Below are positions 54,101 through 63,763 of a stretch of DNA of 64,000 bases, piece by piece. Every line of letters starts with the position of its first letter. The stretch's first letter is position 1. Position numbers and translations under genes: made by a program. This DNA comes from Comamonadaceae bacterium (GTDB lineage: Bacteria; Pseudomonadota; Gammaproteobacteria; Burkholderiales; Burkholderiaceae_C). The stretch covers positions 124,001-188,000 of the forward strand of contig JAIXUG010000002.1 of assembly GCA_027484105.1 (NCBI GenBank), written 5' to 3'. The notes below the pieces were generated by a model. It was not told the DNA's origin. It worked only from the letters and a program-made list of their open reading frames with translations, and did not search any database.

Positions 54101-54131
54101 AAGCCGTTGATTTCCAGTCAGCGGCTTTTTT
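54101..54131 (+). terminator. Intrinsic terminator after tRNA-Leu
   Basis: AAGCCGTTGA (54101-54110) pairs with TCAGCGGCTT (54118-54127), loop of seven, followed by a T-run to 54131. The rest of the gap to rimO shows no gene. Confidence 0.85.
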
Positions 54132-54223
54132 ATTGCCGAGGGCACCTTGCTGGGCACCCCAGCCGCGCGACAGGCAACGCGAACGCGCCGTTTGAGGACT
54201 GGCCTGCAACGCGCCTGAACCCC

Positions 54224-55621
54224 TCAAACCGGAACCCCCACCAAATCGTGGCCTTCCACGCTCACAATCCGTGCACGAGTGAACTCGCCCACTTTGAGGG
54301 TCTTGCTCAATTTTTCGGGTGGCAACAAACGCACCACACCATCAATTTCGGGCGCATCGCCAAAACTGCGGCCTACGCCACCGCGTCGCCCCATGGCCGG
54401 TGCGGAATCCACCAAAACTTGCATGGTGGAACCCACGCGCTGGTGCAAACGGGCTATCGACACCTCTTCAGCCACCGCCATGAAGCGCGCACGACGCTCT
54501 TCCCGCAAGGCTTCGGGCAACATCCCGGGCAACTCATTGGCTGTAGCACCCTTCACGGGGCTGTACGCGAAACAACCTGCACGGTCAATTTGCGCCTCAC
54601 GCAAAAAGCCCAACAAGTGCTCAAACTCTTCTTCGGTCTCGCCCGGAAAGCCGGCAATGAAGGTGCTGCGAATGACCAACTCAGGACACATTTGGCGCCA
54701 ACGCTGGATACGCTCGAGGTTTTTCTCGCCACTGGCCGGACGCTTCATGCGGCGCAGCACATCCGGGTGGCTGTGCTGAAAAGGGACATCCAGATATGGC
54801 AGCACCAGGCCCTGAGCCATCAGGGGGATGATGTCGTCCACACTCGGGTAGGGGTAAACGTAGTGCAAGCGCACCCAGGCATCGTGCGCGCGTGCCATCT
54901 CACCCAGCGCCTGCACCAGTTCGAGCATCCGGGTTTTGACCGGCTTGCCGTCCCAAAATCCCGTGCGGTATTTCACATCCACGCCATAGGCTGAGGTGTC
55001 CTGGCTGATCACCAGCAGTTCTTTGACGCCGCCTTCGAACAGCGCTTTGGCTTCTTTGAGCACATCGCCAATCGGGCGTGAGACCAGGTCCCCGCGCATG
55101 GACGGGATGATGCAAAAAGTGCAGCGGTGGTTACAACCTTCGCTGATTTTCAAGTAGGCATAGTGACGTGGCGTGAGCTTGAGGCCCGCTTCGCCAAAGC
55201 CCCCGGGCACCAAGTCCAAAAACGGATCGTGTGGCTTGGGCAAATGCGTGTGCACCGCATCCATCACCTCTTGCGTCGCATGGGGGCCTGTCACCGCCAA
55301 CACGCTGGGATGCATCTCCAAAACCATATTGCCACCGCCCTCGCCAGTTTTGGCGCCCAGACAGCCGGTCACGATCACTTTGCCGTTTTCATTCAGGGCT
55401 TCGGCAATCGTGTCCAGGCTTTCCTGGATGGCTTCGTCAATGAAGCCACAGGTGTTGACGATGACCAGGTCAGCGCCTTCAAAGGTTTTGGAGGTCTGGT
55501 AACCCTCGGCGCTCAATTGCGTCAGGATCAACTCGGAATCGGTCAGCGCCTTGGGGCAGCCCAAGCTGACAAAACCCACTTTGGGGGTCGGGAGGGAGGC
55601 TGTTGTGGTCATTTCACTCAT
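54224..55621 (-). CDS. rimO: Ribosomal protein S12 methylthiotransferase RimO
   Basis: A 465-residue radical SAM enzyme that methylthiolates Asp88 of S12. The N-terminal UPF0004 domain carries the second cluster's cysteines ([37 protein letters not shown]), the radical SAM motif is [20 protein letters not shown], and a TRAM domain ends the protein ([24 protein letters not shown]). The [12 protein letters not shown] wording separates RimO from MiaB. Confidence 0.96.
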   Translation of the reverse strand: MSEMTTTASLPTPKVGFVSLGCPKALTDSELILTQLSAEGYQTSKTFEGADLVIVNTCGFIDEAIQESLDTIAEALNENGKVIVTGCLGAKTGEGGGNMVLEMHPSVLAVTGPHATQEVMDAVHTHLPKPHDPFLDLVPGGFGEAGLKLTPRHYAYLKISEGCNHRCTFCIIPSMRGDLVSRPIGDVLKEAKALFEGGVKELLVISQDTSAYGVDVKYRTGFWDGKPVKTRMLELVQALGEMARAHDAWVRLHYVYPYPSVDDIIPLMAQGLVLPYLDVPFQHSHPDVLRRMKRPASGEKNLERIQRWRQMCPELVIRSTFIAGFPGETEEEFEHLLGFLREAQIDRAGCFAYSPVKGATANELPGMLPEALREERRARFMAVAEEVSIARLHQRVGSTMQVLVDSAPAMGRRGGVGRSFGDAPEIDGVVRLLPPEKLSKTLKVGEFTRARIVSVEGHDLVGVPV

Positions 55622-55678
55622 GCCTGCATTGTCCCTGCAAAAACGACCGCCCCATCACAAAACTCGAAGAGGCGACCA

Positions 55679-56266
55679 TCAAGACCTCAAACCCATGGCG
55701 CCCAAAAGCTGCTCTGTGTTCTTTTGAATTTGCTTTGTCATTTGTTCTTGCATTTGAACCATCACACTTTGCGACGGGTTCGCCAGGCCCGAAAACATGT
55801 TTTGCATCATGGGCGTCTGCCACTGCATGAACTGGGCCCAGACCTCTGGGCTCAAGGCCGGGCTCGACTCACCCAGTTTGTTTTGCCAGTCCATGAAGGA
55901 CTGAACGTGACTCTCCAAGTACGAACCCATATGGGTTTGCATGGCGTGGCCATAAAAACGGATGATGTTGGACAACACGGCCTCGCTGAACATCGGCAAA
56001 CCCGCCGACTCTTCTTCGAGGATGATTTGCAGCAAGATGGTCCGGGTCAAATCATCACCCGTTTTGGCATCCACCACTTTGACCGGGGTGGCCATCATGA
56101 CCAATTTCTTGATCTCCGCCAGGGTGATGTAGCTGGAAGTACGCGTATCGTAGAGACGGCGGTTCGGGTATTTTTTGATCGTGCGCACGCCATCGCTGCC
56201 CAACGGGGCATCCGTCGGCGCAGCCTGAGGCGCCCGTGTCGCCTTGACTTGTGACTTGGCCGGCAA
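55679..56266 (-). CDS. phaR: Polyhydroxyalkanoate synthesis repressor PhaR
   Basis: A 195-residue regulator of PHA granule genes (phasins). The N-terminal DNA-binding domain is RTIKKYPNRRLYDTRTSSYITLAEIKKLVM, followed by the PHB accumulation domain (VKVVDAKTGDDLTRTILLQIILEEE) and a Met/Gln-rich C-terminus. The start is placed at a TTG (56266) with GGAG six bases upstream, giving MPAKSQVKATRAPQ; an ATG at 56326 would add 20 residues lacking family similarity. No PHA synthase gene is nearby. Confidence 0.92.
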   Translation of the reverse strand: MPAKSQVKATRAPQAAPTDAPLGSDGVRTIKKYPNRRLYDTRTSSYITLAEIKKLVMMATPVKVVDAKTGDDLTRTILLQIILEEESAGLPMFSEAVLSNIIRFYGHAMQTHMGSYLESHVQSFMDWQNKLGESSPALSPEVWAQFMQWQTPMMQNMFSGLANPSQSVMVQMQEQMTKQIQKNTEQLLGAMGLRS

Positions 56267-56448
56267 AGAGATCTCCTGGTGACACACAGCAAATGAGAAA
56301 TCTGCTGCAATGCACCATTTTGGCATGTGGCTCTGTTTTGCTGGCCTTGGTTAACCCTGATCTCAGGGCTTGCATCCACACCATGGAACGTTCGGTTTTT
56401 TGTTGAATTCGCGTCCATCGGCCCCTTTACCTGCGAAAATACACCACT

Positions 56449-57087
56449 ATGTTCACCGGAATCATCACCGGCGTGGGGCGAATCGTCGCCATCCACGACC
56501 TGGGTCGCTCATCTCAACACGGCAAACGCCTCACCATCGAGGCCCCCGCCGGGTACCTCGACGATGTGGGCCTGGGCGACAGCATCGCCCTGAACGGCGC
56601 TTGCATGACCGTCACCACCTTCAACCCAAGCTGTCATCAGTTCACCATTGACATCTCGGCCGAATCCCTGGACAAAACCAGCGGGCTGGACCAAGCAGGC
56701 AGCGTGAACCTCGAAAAAGCGCTGCGTGCCCACGACCGTCTGGGCGGGCACATCGTGTCAGGACACGTCGATGGTGTGGGCCAAATCAGCCATTTCGCGC
56801 AGATCGGCGAAAGCTGGGAATTACGCGTCTTGGCCCCCCATACATTGGCCAAATACCTGGCTTACAAAGGGTCCATCACCGTCAACGGCGTCAGCCTGAC
56901 GGTGAACAAGGTGACCGATTTGCCGCAAGGTTGCGAAATCAGCATCAACCTGATCCCCCACACCGTCGACCACACGGCCTTGGGCAGCCTGAAAGCGGGC
57001 AGCCGGGTCAACCTCGAAATCGACACCGTCGCCCGTTACGTTGAGCGCATGCTCAGCGCGGGCCTGACCCAGAAAGATCCCGCATGA
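56449..57087 (+). CDS. ribE: Riboflavin synthase (alpha subunit)
   Basis: A 212-residue enzyme dismuting two 6,7-dimethyl-8-ribityllumazines to riboflavin. [15 protein letters not shown] and the repeated lumazine-binding halves ([17 protein letters not shown] / [15 protein letters not shown], with [16 protein letters not shown]) are diagnostic. Its stop overlaps the next gene's start (ATGA), so it leads the ribE-ribBX-ribH-nusB operon. No FMN riboswitch pattern was found upstream. Confidence 0.97.
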   Translation: MFTGIITGVGRIVAIHDLGRSSQHGKRLTIEAPAGYLDDVGLGDSIALNGACMTVTTFNPSCHQFTIDISAESLDKTSGLDQAGSVNLEKALRAHDRLGGHIVSGHVDGVGQISHFAQIGESWELRVLAPHTLAKYLAYKGSITVNGVSLTVNKVTDLPQGCEISINLIPHTVDHTALGSLKAGSRVNLEIDTVARYVERMLSAGLTQKDPA

Positions 57088-58211
57088 ACGCCCCCGAGCA
57101 ACTGACCCCCGTGGCGATTTCGCCCGTCGAAGACATCGTGGCCGAGATGAAAGCTGGCCGCATTGTGATTCTGGTGGACGAAGAGGACCGCGAAAACGAA
57201 GGCGACCTGGTGCTGGCCTCTGACCACGTCACGCCCGAAGCCATCAACTTCATGGCCCGCTTTGGTCGGGGCCTGATTTGCCTGACGCTCACCCGCGAAC
57301 GTTGCGAATACCTGAAGCTGCCACCCATGGCGGCGCGCAACGGCACCGTTTACAGCACCGCCTTCACCGTGTCGATCGAAGCCGCCGAGGGCGTGACCAC
57401 CGGCATCTCGGCCGCTGACCGCGCCAAGACCGTGCAAGTGGCCGTGGCACGCAACACCCAGCCCACTGACTTGGTGCAACCCGGTCACATCTTCCCGCTG
57501 CAAGCCGTGGACGGCGGTGTGCTCATGCGCGCTGGCCACACCGAAGCCGGTTGCGACCTGGCCGCCATGGCGGGTTGCAGCCCTTCCTCCGTGATCTGCG
57601 AGATCATGAAAGACGATGGGACCATGGCCCGTCTGCCCGATTTGCAGCTGTTTGCCGCTGAACACGGCCTCAAAATTGGCACGATTGCCGACCTGATCCA
57701 GTACCGCAGCCGTCACGAGTCACTGGTTGAACGCATTGGCAGCCGCCCGCTGCAAACCGCGCACGGTGAGTTCACCGCCCACGCTTTCCGCGATCAACCC
57801 AGCCAGACCGTGCACCTGGCCCTCGTCAAGGGCCAATGGTCTGGTGATGCTGAAGTGCCTGTTCGTGTGCACGAACCTCTGTCCGTCCTGGATGCGCTGG
57901 AGATCAACCGTGCCATGCACTCCTGGAATCTGGACACCAGCTTGCAATACATCCATGCCCAAGGCTGCGGTGTGGCCGTGCTGCTCAACTGCGGCGAATC
58001 GGCAGACCAGTTGCTGGCCCAGTTTGAAGGCCGAGCCCGTTCCGCCCAAGCGCCCGTTCGCGGCAAGATGGACTTGCGCACCTACGGCGTCGGTGCACAA
58101 ATTTTGCGCGAGTGCGGCGTCCACAAAATGAAACTCATGGGCCAACCCCGCCGCATGCCCAGCATGACTGGCTACGGCCTCGAAATCACCGGCTACATCC
58201 CCAAGGAATAA
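57084..58211 (+). CDS. ribBX: 3,4-dihydroxy-2-butanone-4-phosphate synthase with degenerate GTP cyclohydrolase II domain
   Basis: A 375-residue fusion. The N-terminal RibB domain (residues 1 to about 210) is intact: [27 protein letters not shown], and [17 protein letters not shown] with catalytic residues. The C-terminal part is GTP cyclohydrolase II-like ([21 protein letters not shown]) but lacks the zinc Cys motif: where RibA reads CLTGD...RCDCG, this reads [16 protein letters not shown]. The E-GRGIGL active-site segment is also gone. It is therefore probably a RibBX-type protein without GTP cyclohydrolase activity. Databases often label such genes ribBA. Confidence 0.9.
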   Translation: MNAPEQLTPVAISPVEDIVAEMKAGRIVILVDEEDRENEGDLVLASDHVTPEAINFMARFGRGLICLTLTRERCEYLKLPPMAARNGTVYSTAFTVSIEAAEGVTTGISAADRAKTVQVAVARNTQPTDLVQPGHIFPLQAVDGGVLMRAGHTEAGCDLAAMAGCSPSSVICEIMKDDGTMARLPDLQLFAAEHGLKIGTIADLIQYRSRHESLVERIGSRPLQTAHGEFTAHAFRDQPSQTVHLALVKGQWSGDAEVPVRVHEPLSVLDALEINRAMHSWNLDTSLQYIHAQGCGVAVLLNCGESADQLLAQFEGRARSAQAPVRGKMDLRTYGVGAQILRECGVHKMKLMGQPRRMPSMTGYGLEITGYIPKE

Positions 58212-58213
58212 CC

Positions 58214-58711
58214 ATGCTTGACGCCAACAAAGGCCTTGCCGAAGAACTCGACGGCCAATTTCTGCACATTGGCATCGTGCAGGCCCGCTTCAACGAAGAC
58301 ATCACCAACGCCCTGGCCAAAGCCTGCATTGCAGAACTCGAGGCGCTGGGCGTGACCAGCATCGACCACGTCATGGTGCCCGGTGCCCTCGAAGTGCCCG
58401 TCGCCTTGCAAGCCATGGCCGAGCGCGCCGAATACGACGCGCTGATCGCTTTGGGCTGCATCATCCGTGGCGAGACTTACCATTTTGAGTTGGTGGCCAA
58501 CGAGTCGGGGGCAGGCGTGAGCCGCGTGTCGCTGGACTACAACCTGCCGATTGCCAATGCGATCTTGACCACCGAAAACCTCGAACAAGCCATCGTGCGC
58601 CAGACCGAAAAGGGCCGTGATGCAGCACGCGTAGCGGTCGAGATGGCCTGCATCATGGACGACCTGTCGGCCGATCTGGCCGAAGAGTTTGATGGCGAAG
58701 AGAACCCGTGA
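58214..58711 (+). CDS. ribH: 6,7-dimethyl-8-ribityllumazine synthase
   Basis: A 165-residue capsid-forming enzyme condensing the RibB product with the pyrimidine intermediate. [64 protein letters not shown] and the catalytic His in GETYHFE are diagnostic. It follows ribBX by two bases and overlaps the start of nusB. Confidence 0.96.
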   Translation: MLDANKGLAEELDGQFLHIGIVQARFNEDITNALAKACIAELEALGVTSIDHVMVPGALEVPVALQAMAERAEYDALIALGCIIRGETYHFELVANESGAGVSRVSLDYNLPIANAILTTENLEQAIVRQTEKGRDAARVAVEMACIMDDLSADLAEEFDGEENP

Positions 58712-59235
58712 TGAACGACCCGAAAACCCCAACGGAAACACCCCCCGCAAGCGCCCCGACGGCAGCTGCAGGCACCCGCAAGTCTTCGGCCAAACCCGCT
58801 CGCAGCCGCTCGCGTGAATTCGCCTTGCAGGCGCTCTACCAGCACATCGTCGGCAAAAACGACGCCTCGGACATCGACGCCTTCACCCGCGACCTGTCGG
58901 GTTTTCACAAAGCCGACTCGGCCCATTACGACGCCCTGCTCTACGGCTGCACCGAGCAAGCCCAGGAATTGGACGCTTTGATTGCACCCAGGCTCGACCG
59001 CAGCTTTGCCGAAATCTCGCCCATTGAGCGGGCCATCATGTGGATCGGCGTCTATGAAATGCGGCATTGCCTGGACGTGCCCTGGCGCGTGGTGCTCAAC
59101 GAGTGCATCGAGCTGGCCAAAGACTTCGGCGGCACCGATGGTCACAAATATGTGAACGCTGTGCTCAATGGCCTGGCTCCCGATTTGCGCAGCGCCGAAG
59201 TGCAAGCGGACCGTCATAACGGTCGCGCCCAATAA
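58711..59235 (+). CDS. nusB: Transcription antitermination factor NusB
   Basis: A 174-residue RNA-binding factor for rRNA antitermination. After a Pro/Ala-rich N-terminus of about 28 residues, [17 protein letters not shown] and the C-terminal [56 protein letters not shown] are clearly NusB. Start at the ATG overlapping the ribH stop (TGATG); a GTG one codon earlier is possible. ribH-nusB pairing is widespread. Confidence 0.95.
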   Translation: MNDPKTPTETPPASAPTAAAGTRKSSAKPARSRSREFALQALYQHIVGKNDASDIDAFTRDLSGFHKADSAHYDALLYGCTEQAQELDALIAPRLDRSFAEISPIERAIMWIGVYEMRHCLDVPWRVVLNECIELAKDFGGTDGHKYVNAVLNGLAPDLRSAEVQADRHNGRAQ

Positions 59236-59245
59236 ACCACTGACC

Positions 59246-60433
59246 ATGCGCATCTCCGAGCGAGCCGAGCGGATCGAGCCCTTTTGGGTGATGGAAGTGG
59301 CCAAGGCCGCCACGCAAAAAGCCCGCGAGGTCGCACACACCGACCGCCCGGTGGTGTTTTTGAACATCGGCGAGCCCGACTTCACCGCCCCTTCCCGCGT
59401 CCAGCAAGCGGCCCAAACCGCCATTCAAAGTGGCCAAACCCAATACACCCCCGCGCTGGGCCTGGACGCACTGCGCCAAGCCATCAGCCAATGGTACGCC
59501 TCGCGTTTTGGCGTGCAGGTGCCCGCCAGCCGCATCGTGGTCACCGCCGGGGCTTCGGCCGCTTTGCAATTGGCCTGTCTGGCCTTGATCGATCGGGGCG
59601 ACGAAATCCTGATGCCCGACCCGAGCTACCCCTGCAACCGCCACTTCGTGAGCGCGGCCGAGGGCACAGCCGTGTTGCTGCCTACCACGGCGCAGGAGCA
59701 CTTTCAACTCAGCGCTGCCAAAGTGGCTGCAGCTTGGGGGCCGCATACCCGGGGCGTCTTGCTGGCATCGCCCTCCAACCCCACAGGCACCTCGATTGAC
59801 CCGACCGAGCTGGCCCGCATCGTCGAAGTCGTGCGCAGCCGTGGCGGCATCACCTTGATCGATGAGATCTACCTCGGGCTGAGCCACGACGACGCTTTTG
59901 GCCAAAGCGCCCTGGCCCTGGGCGAGGATGTCATCAGCATCAACAGCTTCAGCAAATACTTCAACATGACCGGCTGGCGTCTGGGCTGGTTGGTGGTGCC
60001 CGAGGCCTTGGTGCCCGTGCTGGAGCGCTTGGCACAAAACCTTTTCATCTGTGCCAGCTCCGTTGCGCAACAAGCAGCCCTGGCTTGCTTTGAGCCCGAG
60101 AGCCTGACCGAATACGAGCGCCGCCGCGCCGAATTCAAGGCCCGGCGCGATTACTTCATCCCGGCCCTGAACGACTTGGGGCTGACGGTACCCGTGCCAC
60201 CCGATGGCGCTTTCTACGCTTGGGCCGACTGCACGGCCGCTTGCCAAAAACTGGGCATCAAAGACAGTTGGGACTTCGCCTTTGCTGCCCTGGAGCATGC
60301 CCATGTGGCCATCACACCAGGGCGCGACTTTGGCACCGACCAGACCGCCCGCTTTGTGCGCTTTTCCACCGCCAACTCGATGGCCGAATTGCAAACCGCC
60401 ATTGCCCGCCTGAAAGCCTGGTTGCAGCCATGA
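59246..60433 (+). CDS. Class I/II PLP-dependent aminotransferase
   Basis: A 395-residue fold-type I aminotransferase. VVFLNIGEPDFTAPSRV, the ITPGR end, SPSNPTGTSIDP and the PLP lysine in NSFSKYFNMTGWRLGWLVVPE are present. The wording is near aspartate aminotransferase-like enzymes; the substrate is not clear, and dapC or valine-pyruvate type activity cannot be excluded. It begins ten bases after nusB and its stop overlaps ybgC (ATGA). Confidence 0.88.
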   Translation: MRISERAERIEPFWVMEVAKAATQKAREVAHTDRPVVFLNIGEPDFTAPSRVQQAAQTAIQSGQTQYTPALGLDALRQAISQWYASRFGVQVPASRIVVTAGASAALQLACLALIDRGDEILMPDPSYPCNRHFVSAAEGTAVLLPTTAQEHFQLSAAKVAAAWGPHTRGVLLASPSNPTGTSIDPTELARIVEVVRSRGGITLIDEIYLGLSHDDAFGQSALALGEDVISINSFSKYFNMTGWRLGWLVVPEALVPVLERLAQNLFICASSVAQQAALACFEPESLTEYERRRAEFKARRDYFIPALNDLGLTVPVPPDGAFYAWADCTAACQKLGIKDSWDFAFAALEHAHVAITPGRDFGTDQTARFVRFSTANSMAELQTAIARLKAWLQP

Positions 60434-60852
60434 CCCCCAGCACCGCCCCTTTTGAGCACCCCATTCGCATTTACTGGGAAGACACCGATGCGGGTGGCAT
60501 CGTGTTTTATGCCAACTACCTCAAGTTTTTTGAACGCGCCCGCACCGAATGGCTGCGGGCTCTGGGCTTTGGCCAGCAGCTGTTGCGCGACCAATCGGGC
60601 GGCATGTTTGTGGTGTCTGAGACCGCCGTCAAATACCACTCGCCTGCCCGCTTGGACGACTCCCTGGTCGTCACCGCCGAGTTGCAAACTGGCGGCAAAG
60701 CCAGCCTGAGCATTGCCCAACGCGCGTATTTGCGCATGCCCAACCAAGACGACCGATTGCTGGCCGAAGGCACCATTCGCTTAGGCTGGGTCGACAGCAT
60801 CACCTTGAAACCTGGCCGCATTCCGGCCCCTGTTCTGGAAGCCCTGAAATGA
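60430..60852 (+). CDS. ybgC: Tol-Pal associated acyl-CoA thioesterase YbgC
   Basis: A 140-residue hot-dog thioesterase. The motif IYWEDTDAGGIVFYANYLKFFERARTEWLR holds the catalytic Asp. Position immediately before tolQ is conserved in proteobacteria. It overlaps both the aminotransferase stop and the tolQ start by four bases, giving tight coupling. Confidence 0.94.
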   Translation: MTPSTAPFEHPIRIYWEDTDAGGIVFYANYLKFFERARTEWLRALGFGQQLLRDQSGGMFVVSETAVKYHSPARLDDSLVVTAELQTGGKASLSIAQRAYLRMPNQDDRLLAEGTIRLGWVDSITLKPGRIPAPVLEALK

Positions 60853-61559
60853 ACCAAGACATGTCCATCGTCTCGCTGCTTTTGCACGCCAGTTTTGTCG
60901 TGCAGCTGGTGGTGCTCATTTTGCTCAGCATCTCCGTGGCCAGTTGGGCGGCCATCGTGCGCAAGATCACTGCCATCAAGCGCATCAAAAATTTGAACGA
61001 AGAATTTGAACGCGTCTTTTGGTCAGGCACCAGCCTCAATGAGCTGTTCAACGCCGCCAGCCAAAACGCCAAACTGTCGGGCCCGATGGAGCGCATTTTT
61101 GCCAGTGGCATGCGCGAATACCAAAAACTGCGCGAACGCCGCATCACCGATGCGGGCACTTTGCTGGACGGCGCACGACGCGCCATGCGGGCGAGCTTCC
61201 AGCGAGAAATGGATGTGGCGGAGTCAAAACTCGCCTTTCTCGCCTCTGTCGGATCCATTTCGCCTTATGTGGGCTTGTTTGGCACCGTGTGGGGCATCAT
61301 GCACGCCTTCACGGGCCTCGCCAATTTGCAGCAAGTGACCTTGGCGGTTGTGGCGCCAGGCATTGCCGAAGCCCTGGTGGCCACCGCCATTGGCCTGTTT
61401 GCCGCCATCCCGGCTGTGCTGGCCTACAACCGCTTTTCGCACGATGTGGACCGCATCGCCATCAAGCTGGAAACCTTCATCGAAGAGTTCTCCAACATCT
61501 TGCAGCGCAGCCTGGGAGCCAATGCTGCCACGGGCAGCGGTTCGGCATCCGGCCATTGA
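60849..61559 (+). CDS. tolQ: Tol-Pal system proton channel subunit TolQ
   Basis: A 236-residue inner-membrane protein with three hydrophobic segments (VQLVVLILLSISVASWAAIV near the N-terminus; SISPYVGLFGTVWGIMHAF and LVATAIGLFAAIPAVLAYNRF). It powers TolA with TolR using the proton gradient to constrict the outer membrane at division. The GLFGTVWGIM and EALVATAIGLFAAIPAV motifs are TolQ/ExbB/MotA hallmarks. Confidence 0.96.
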   Translation: MNQDMSIVSLLLHASFVVQLVVLILLSISVASWAAIVRKITAIKRIKNLNEEFERVFWSGTSLNELFNAASQNAKLSGPMERIFASGMREYQKLRERRITDAGTLLDGARRAMRASFQREMDVAESKLAFLASVGSISPYVGLFGTVWGIMHAFTGLANLQQVTLAVVAPGIAEALVATAIGLFAAIPAVLAYNRFSHDVDRIAIKLETFIEEFSNILQRSLGANAATGSGSASGH

Positions 61560-61574
61560 GAGAGGCCCAACAAC

Positions 61575-61994
61575 ATGCCCTCCACAACCTCCCGAGGCCG
61601 CGGACGCCGCACCATTTCTGAAATCAACATGGTGCCCTTCATCGACGTGATGCTGGTGCTGCTCATCATCTTCATGGTCACGGCGCCCATGATCACCCCC
61701 AGCATGGTGGATCTGCCCAGCGTGGGCAAAGCTGCCAAACAGCCCGACAAAGTGGTCCAGGTCGTGATCCAAAAAGACGAACGCCTGGAACTGGTGAGCG
61801 AAGGCAAAACCGACAGCGCCACGCTGCAAAGCGTGGCCAGCAGCGTGAAGCGACTGGTGGGCGACGACACCAACACGGCCGTGGTCATCAGCGCCGACCG
61901 GACGGTGAAATACGAAAAGGTGGTGCAGGTCATGGACAGCCTGCAACGGGCTGGCATTGCCCGGGTGGGCTTGTCGGTTCAGCTGGCCCCTTGA
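61575..61994 (+). CDS. tolR: Tol-Pal system protein TolR
   Basis: A 139-residue protein with one membrane helix (MVPFIDVMLVLLIIFMVTAPMI) carrying the proton-relay Asp, and a periplasmic ExbD-like domain (VVQVVIQKDERLELVSEGK, AVVISADRTVKYEKVVQVMDSL). It lies 15 bases after tolQ. Confidence 0.95.
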   Translation: MPSTTSRGRGRRTISEINMVPFIDVMLVLLIIFMVTAPMITPSMVDLPSVGKAAKQPDKVVQVVIQKDERLELVSEGKTDSATLQSVASSVKRLVGDDTNTAVVISADRTVKYEKVVQVMDSLQRAGIARVGLSVQLAP

Positions 61995-62007
61995 AAAGGA
62001 CACGGGT

Positions 62008-62997
62008 TTGACCGCCAAGGCCACACCGCACCTCGAATTTGCGCCTCCTGAGCCGCCAGGCATGGGCCGTGCCTGGCTGGTCGCCCTTGTCGCGCATGCT
62101 TTGTTGTTCTTGGCCTTGGGCCTGGCCACGGCCTGGAAAACCCAACCGCAAACTTTGCAAGCCGAAGCCGAGTTGTGGTCGGCCGTGCCGCAAGCCGCCG
62201 CCCCTCGCTTGCAAGAACCGCTGCCCAAGCCGGAGCTCGTGCCTGTGCCGGAACCCCAAGCCACGCCGCCCGCCAAACCCACTCCGCCACCAGCCCCAGC
62301 CCCTGATCCCGCATTGGCCCTGAAGGACGCGCAAATCGCTCTGGAAAAGAAAAAACAAGAGGAAAAGAAAAAGGAAGCTGAAAAACAAAAGGCAGACAAA
62401 GAAAAAGCCGAAAAAGAAAAAGCCCTCAAGGAAAAAGCCGCCAAAGAAAAGTTGGAAAAGGCCAAGGCTGAAAAAGAGAAAGCTGAAAAAGACAAGGCCG
62501 CGAAAGCCAAGCTCGAAAAAGAAAAACTCGCGAAAGAGAAAAAGGCGCAAGAAGACAAAGAGCGAGAGAAAAAGAAAGCCGCCGAAAAAGAAAAGGCCGA
62601 CAAAGCCGAGAAAGCCGAAGCCGCCAGGGCAGACGCCTTGCGCCAGGAAAACCTCAAACGCATGCAAGGCATGGCGGGGGCTTCGGGTGGCGAAAACGCC
62701 ACCGGCACCGCCCTCAAATCCTCCGGCCCGTCGGCCACTTATGCGGGCCGCTTGGTCGGTCGGATCAAACCCAACATCACCTATCCAGGCGATGTGGTGG
62801 GCAACCCCAGGGCGGAGGTGGAAGTCCGCGTGGCACCCGACGGCACCATCCAAAGCCGCCGCATCCTTCAATCCAGTGGCAACAAGGCTTGGGACGATGC
62901 GGTTTTGCGCGCGATCGACAAAACCGAAATCTTGCCCAAGGACACCGATGGCCGGGTCCCCCCGGTGATCGTGCTGGGGTTCAGGCCGCTCGATTGA
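62008..62997 (+). CDS. tolA: Tol-Pal system protein TolA / TonB-like
   Basis: A 329-residue protein bridging inner and outer membranes. One N-terminal membrane helix (LVALVAHALLFLALGLATAW), a Pro-rich segment, a long Lys/Glu/Ala helix (about residues 110-215, repeats like KEKAEKEKA), and a C-terminal TonB/TolA domain (YPGDVVGNPRAEVEVRVAPDGTIQSRRI, WDDAVLRAIDKTEILP). The start is a TTG at 62008 with AAGGA seven bases upstream; an ATG at 61957 lies inside tolR. tolB and pal do not follow. Confidence 0.92.
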   Translation: MTAKATPHLEFAPPEPPGMGRAWLVALVAHALLFLALGLATAWKTQPQTLQAEAELWSAVPQAAAPRLQEPLPKPELVPVPEPQATPPAKPTPPPAPAPDPALALKDAQIALEKKKQEEKKKEAEKQKADKEKAEKEKALKEKAAKEKLEKAKAEKEKAEKDKAAKAKLEKEKLAKEKKAQEDKEREKKKAAEKEKADKAEKAEAARADALRQENLKRMQGMAGASGGENATGTALKSSGPSATYAGRLVGRIKPNITYPGDVVGNPRAEVEVRVAPDGTIQSRRILQSSGNKAWDDAVLRAIDKTEILPKDTDGRVPPVIVLGFRPLD

Positions 62998-63120
62998 CCG
63001 AGCGCTGCGCCAAGGCATGTCCGGGATCTGGCACCTCAACTTTGGGCTGGTCATGCCGATACATATTCACCGGAGCTCAATTCAGACTCCGACGACTCAC
63101 CCTTTTGGCTGTTCGCACCC

Positions 63121-63729
63121 ATGACCCTGAAAACCCTCTTTGCCGGCTTGATGATCGCCGTGGGATGGCTGCCCATGAGCAGCGCATGGGCCCAAAAGAC
63201 CCCAGCCAGCGCGTGTTTTGTGGCCCATTTCAAATCGCTCGCCCTGCGCACCCATACACCTGAGGTGCGGGCCACGATGGCCAAGGCTTGGCTGGAGCGC
63301 AACGCCGGCAGCTGCACAGACGTGCAATTGGCCACCCTCTTGGCCAACAGCCCCAATTGGTTGGGCACCGCCTTGACGCTGGAGATCTCCTCCATCCTTG
63401 AAGGTGCCATCGAGGCCAAGATTGCAGGCAACCCCGAATTGATGGGAAAGCTGTATGAGTCACTGGGCAAAGAAGGTCAGCCACCCAGCATGACCAGCTA
63501 CAACACCCCCACACCCAGAGCGCCTGTGGTCAGGCCCATGGTGAACACGGGTGTGATGGCGGGCAGCCCCAATTTTGGCTCCATCACCGGCAACACCACG
63601 GTCAATCAAAACAACAATGCATTGAACACTGGCAACAACAGCAACGCCGCCAACACGAATCAAAATGCCTCGCCGCAAGCCCGATCCACCCCGACGCAAG
63701 GGGATAGTTCGGATTCGTCAAACAATTGA
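63121..63729 (+). CDS. Secreted hypothetical protein with Asn-rich C-terminus
   Basis: A 202-residue protein I do not recognise. A signal peptide runs to about residue 24 (GLMIAVGWLPMSSAWA). Residues 25-120 form a helical domain with two cysteines (SACFVAHF and GSCTDVQ) spaced to form a disulphide. From about residue 155 the chain is low complexity, rich in Asn, Thr, Gln and Ser (TTVNQNNNALNTGNNSNA). It is 123 bases after tolA on the same strand, in the place tolB would normally occupy. A periplasmic or surface role is inferred. Confidence 0.75.
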   Translation: MTLKTLFAGLMIAVGWLPMSSAWAQKTPASACFVAHFKSLALRTHTPEVRATMAKAWLERNAGSCTDVQLATLLANSPNWLGTALTLEISSILEGAIEAKIAGNPELMGKLYESLGKEGQPPSMTSYNTPTPRAPVVRPMVNTGVMAGSPNFGSITGNTTVNQNNNALNTGNNSNAANTNQNASPQARSTPTQGDSSDSSNN

Positions 63730-63763
63730 GACGATCGCTGGCGAACAGCCCCCTGGTTTCGCC

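Noticed and set aside
54068..54223. Integration (att) site at the 3' end of tRNA-Leu
   Set aside because: No integrase, no direct repeat of the tRNA 3' end and no foreign-looking genes follow; the hairpin is a normal terminator.
56327..56448. Possible FMN riboswitch before ribE
   Set aside because: The conserved RFN segments (such as the GGGGTGAAATTCCCCACCGGCGG type) are not present in the 180 bases before ribE.
62330..62660. AAAGAAAAAGCC-type tandem repeats as a possible DNA repeat array
   Set aside because: They are codon-level repeats for the Lys/Glu/Ala helix of TolA, a normal feature of the protein.
61224..62738. Long minus-strand frame with Phe/Ser/Ala repeats
   Set aside because: Antisense to tolQ-tolR-tolA; the Phe/Ser repeats are the complement of the Lys/Glu-rich TolA helix.
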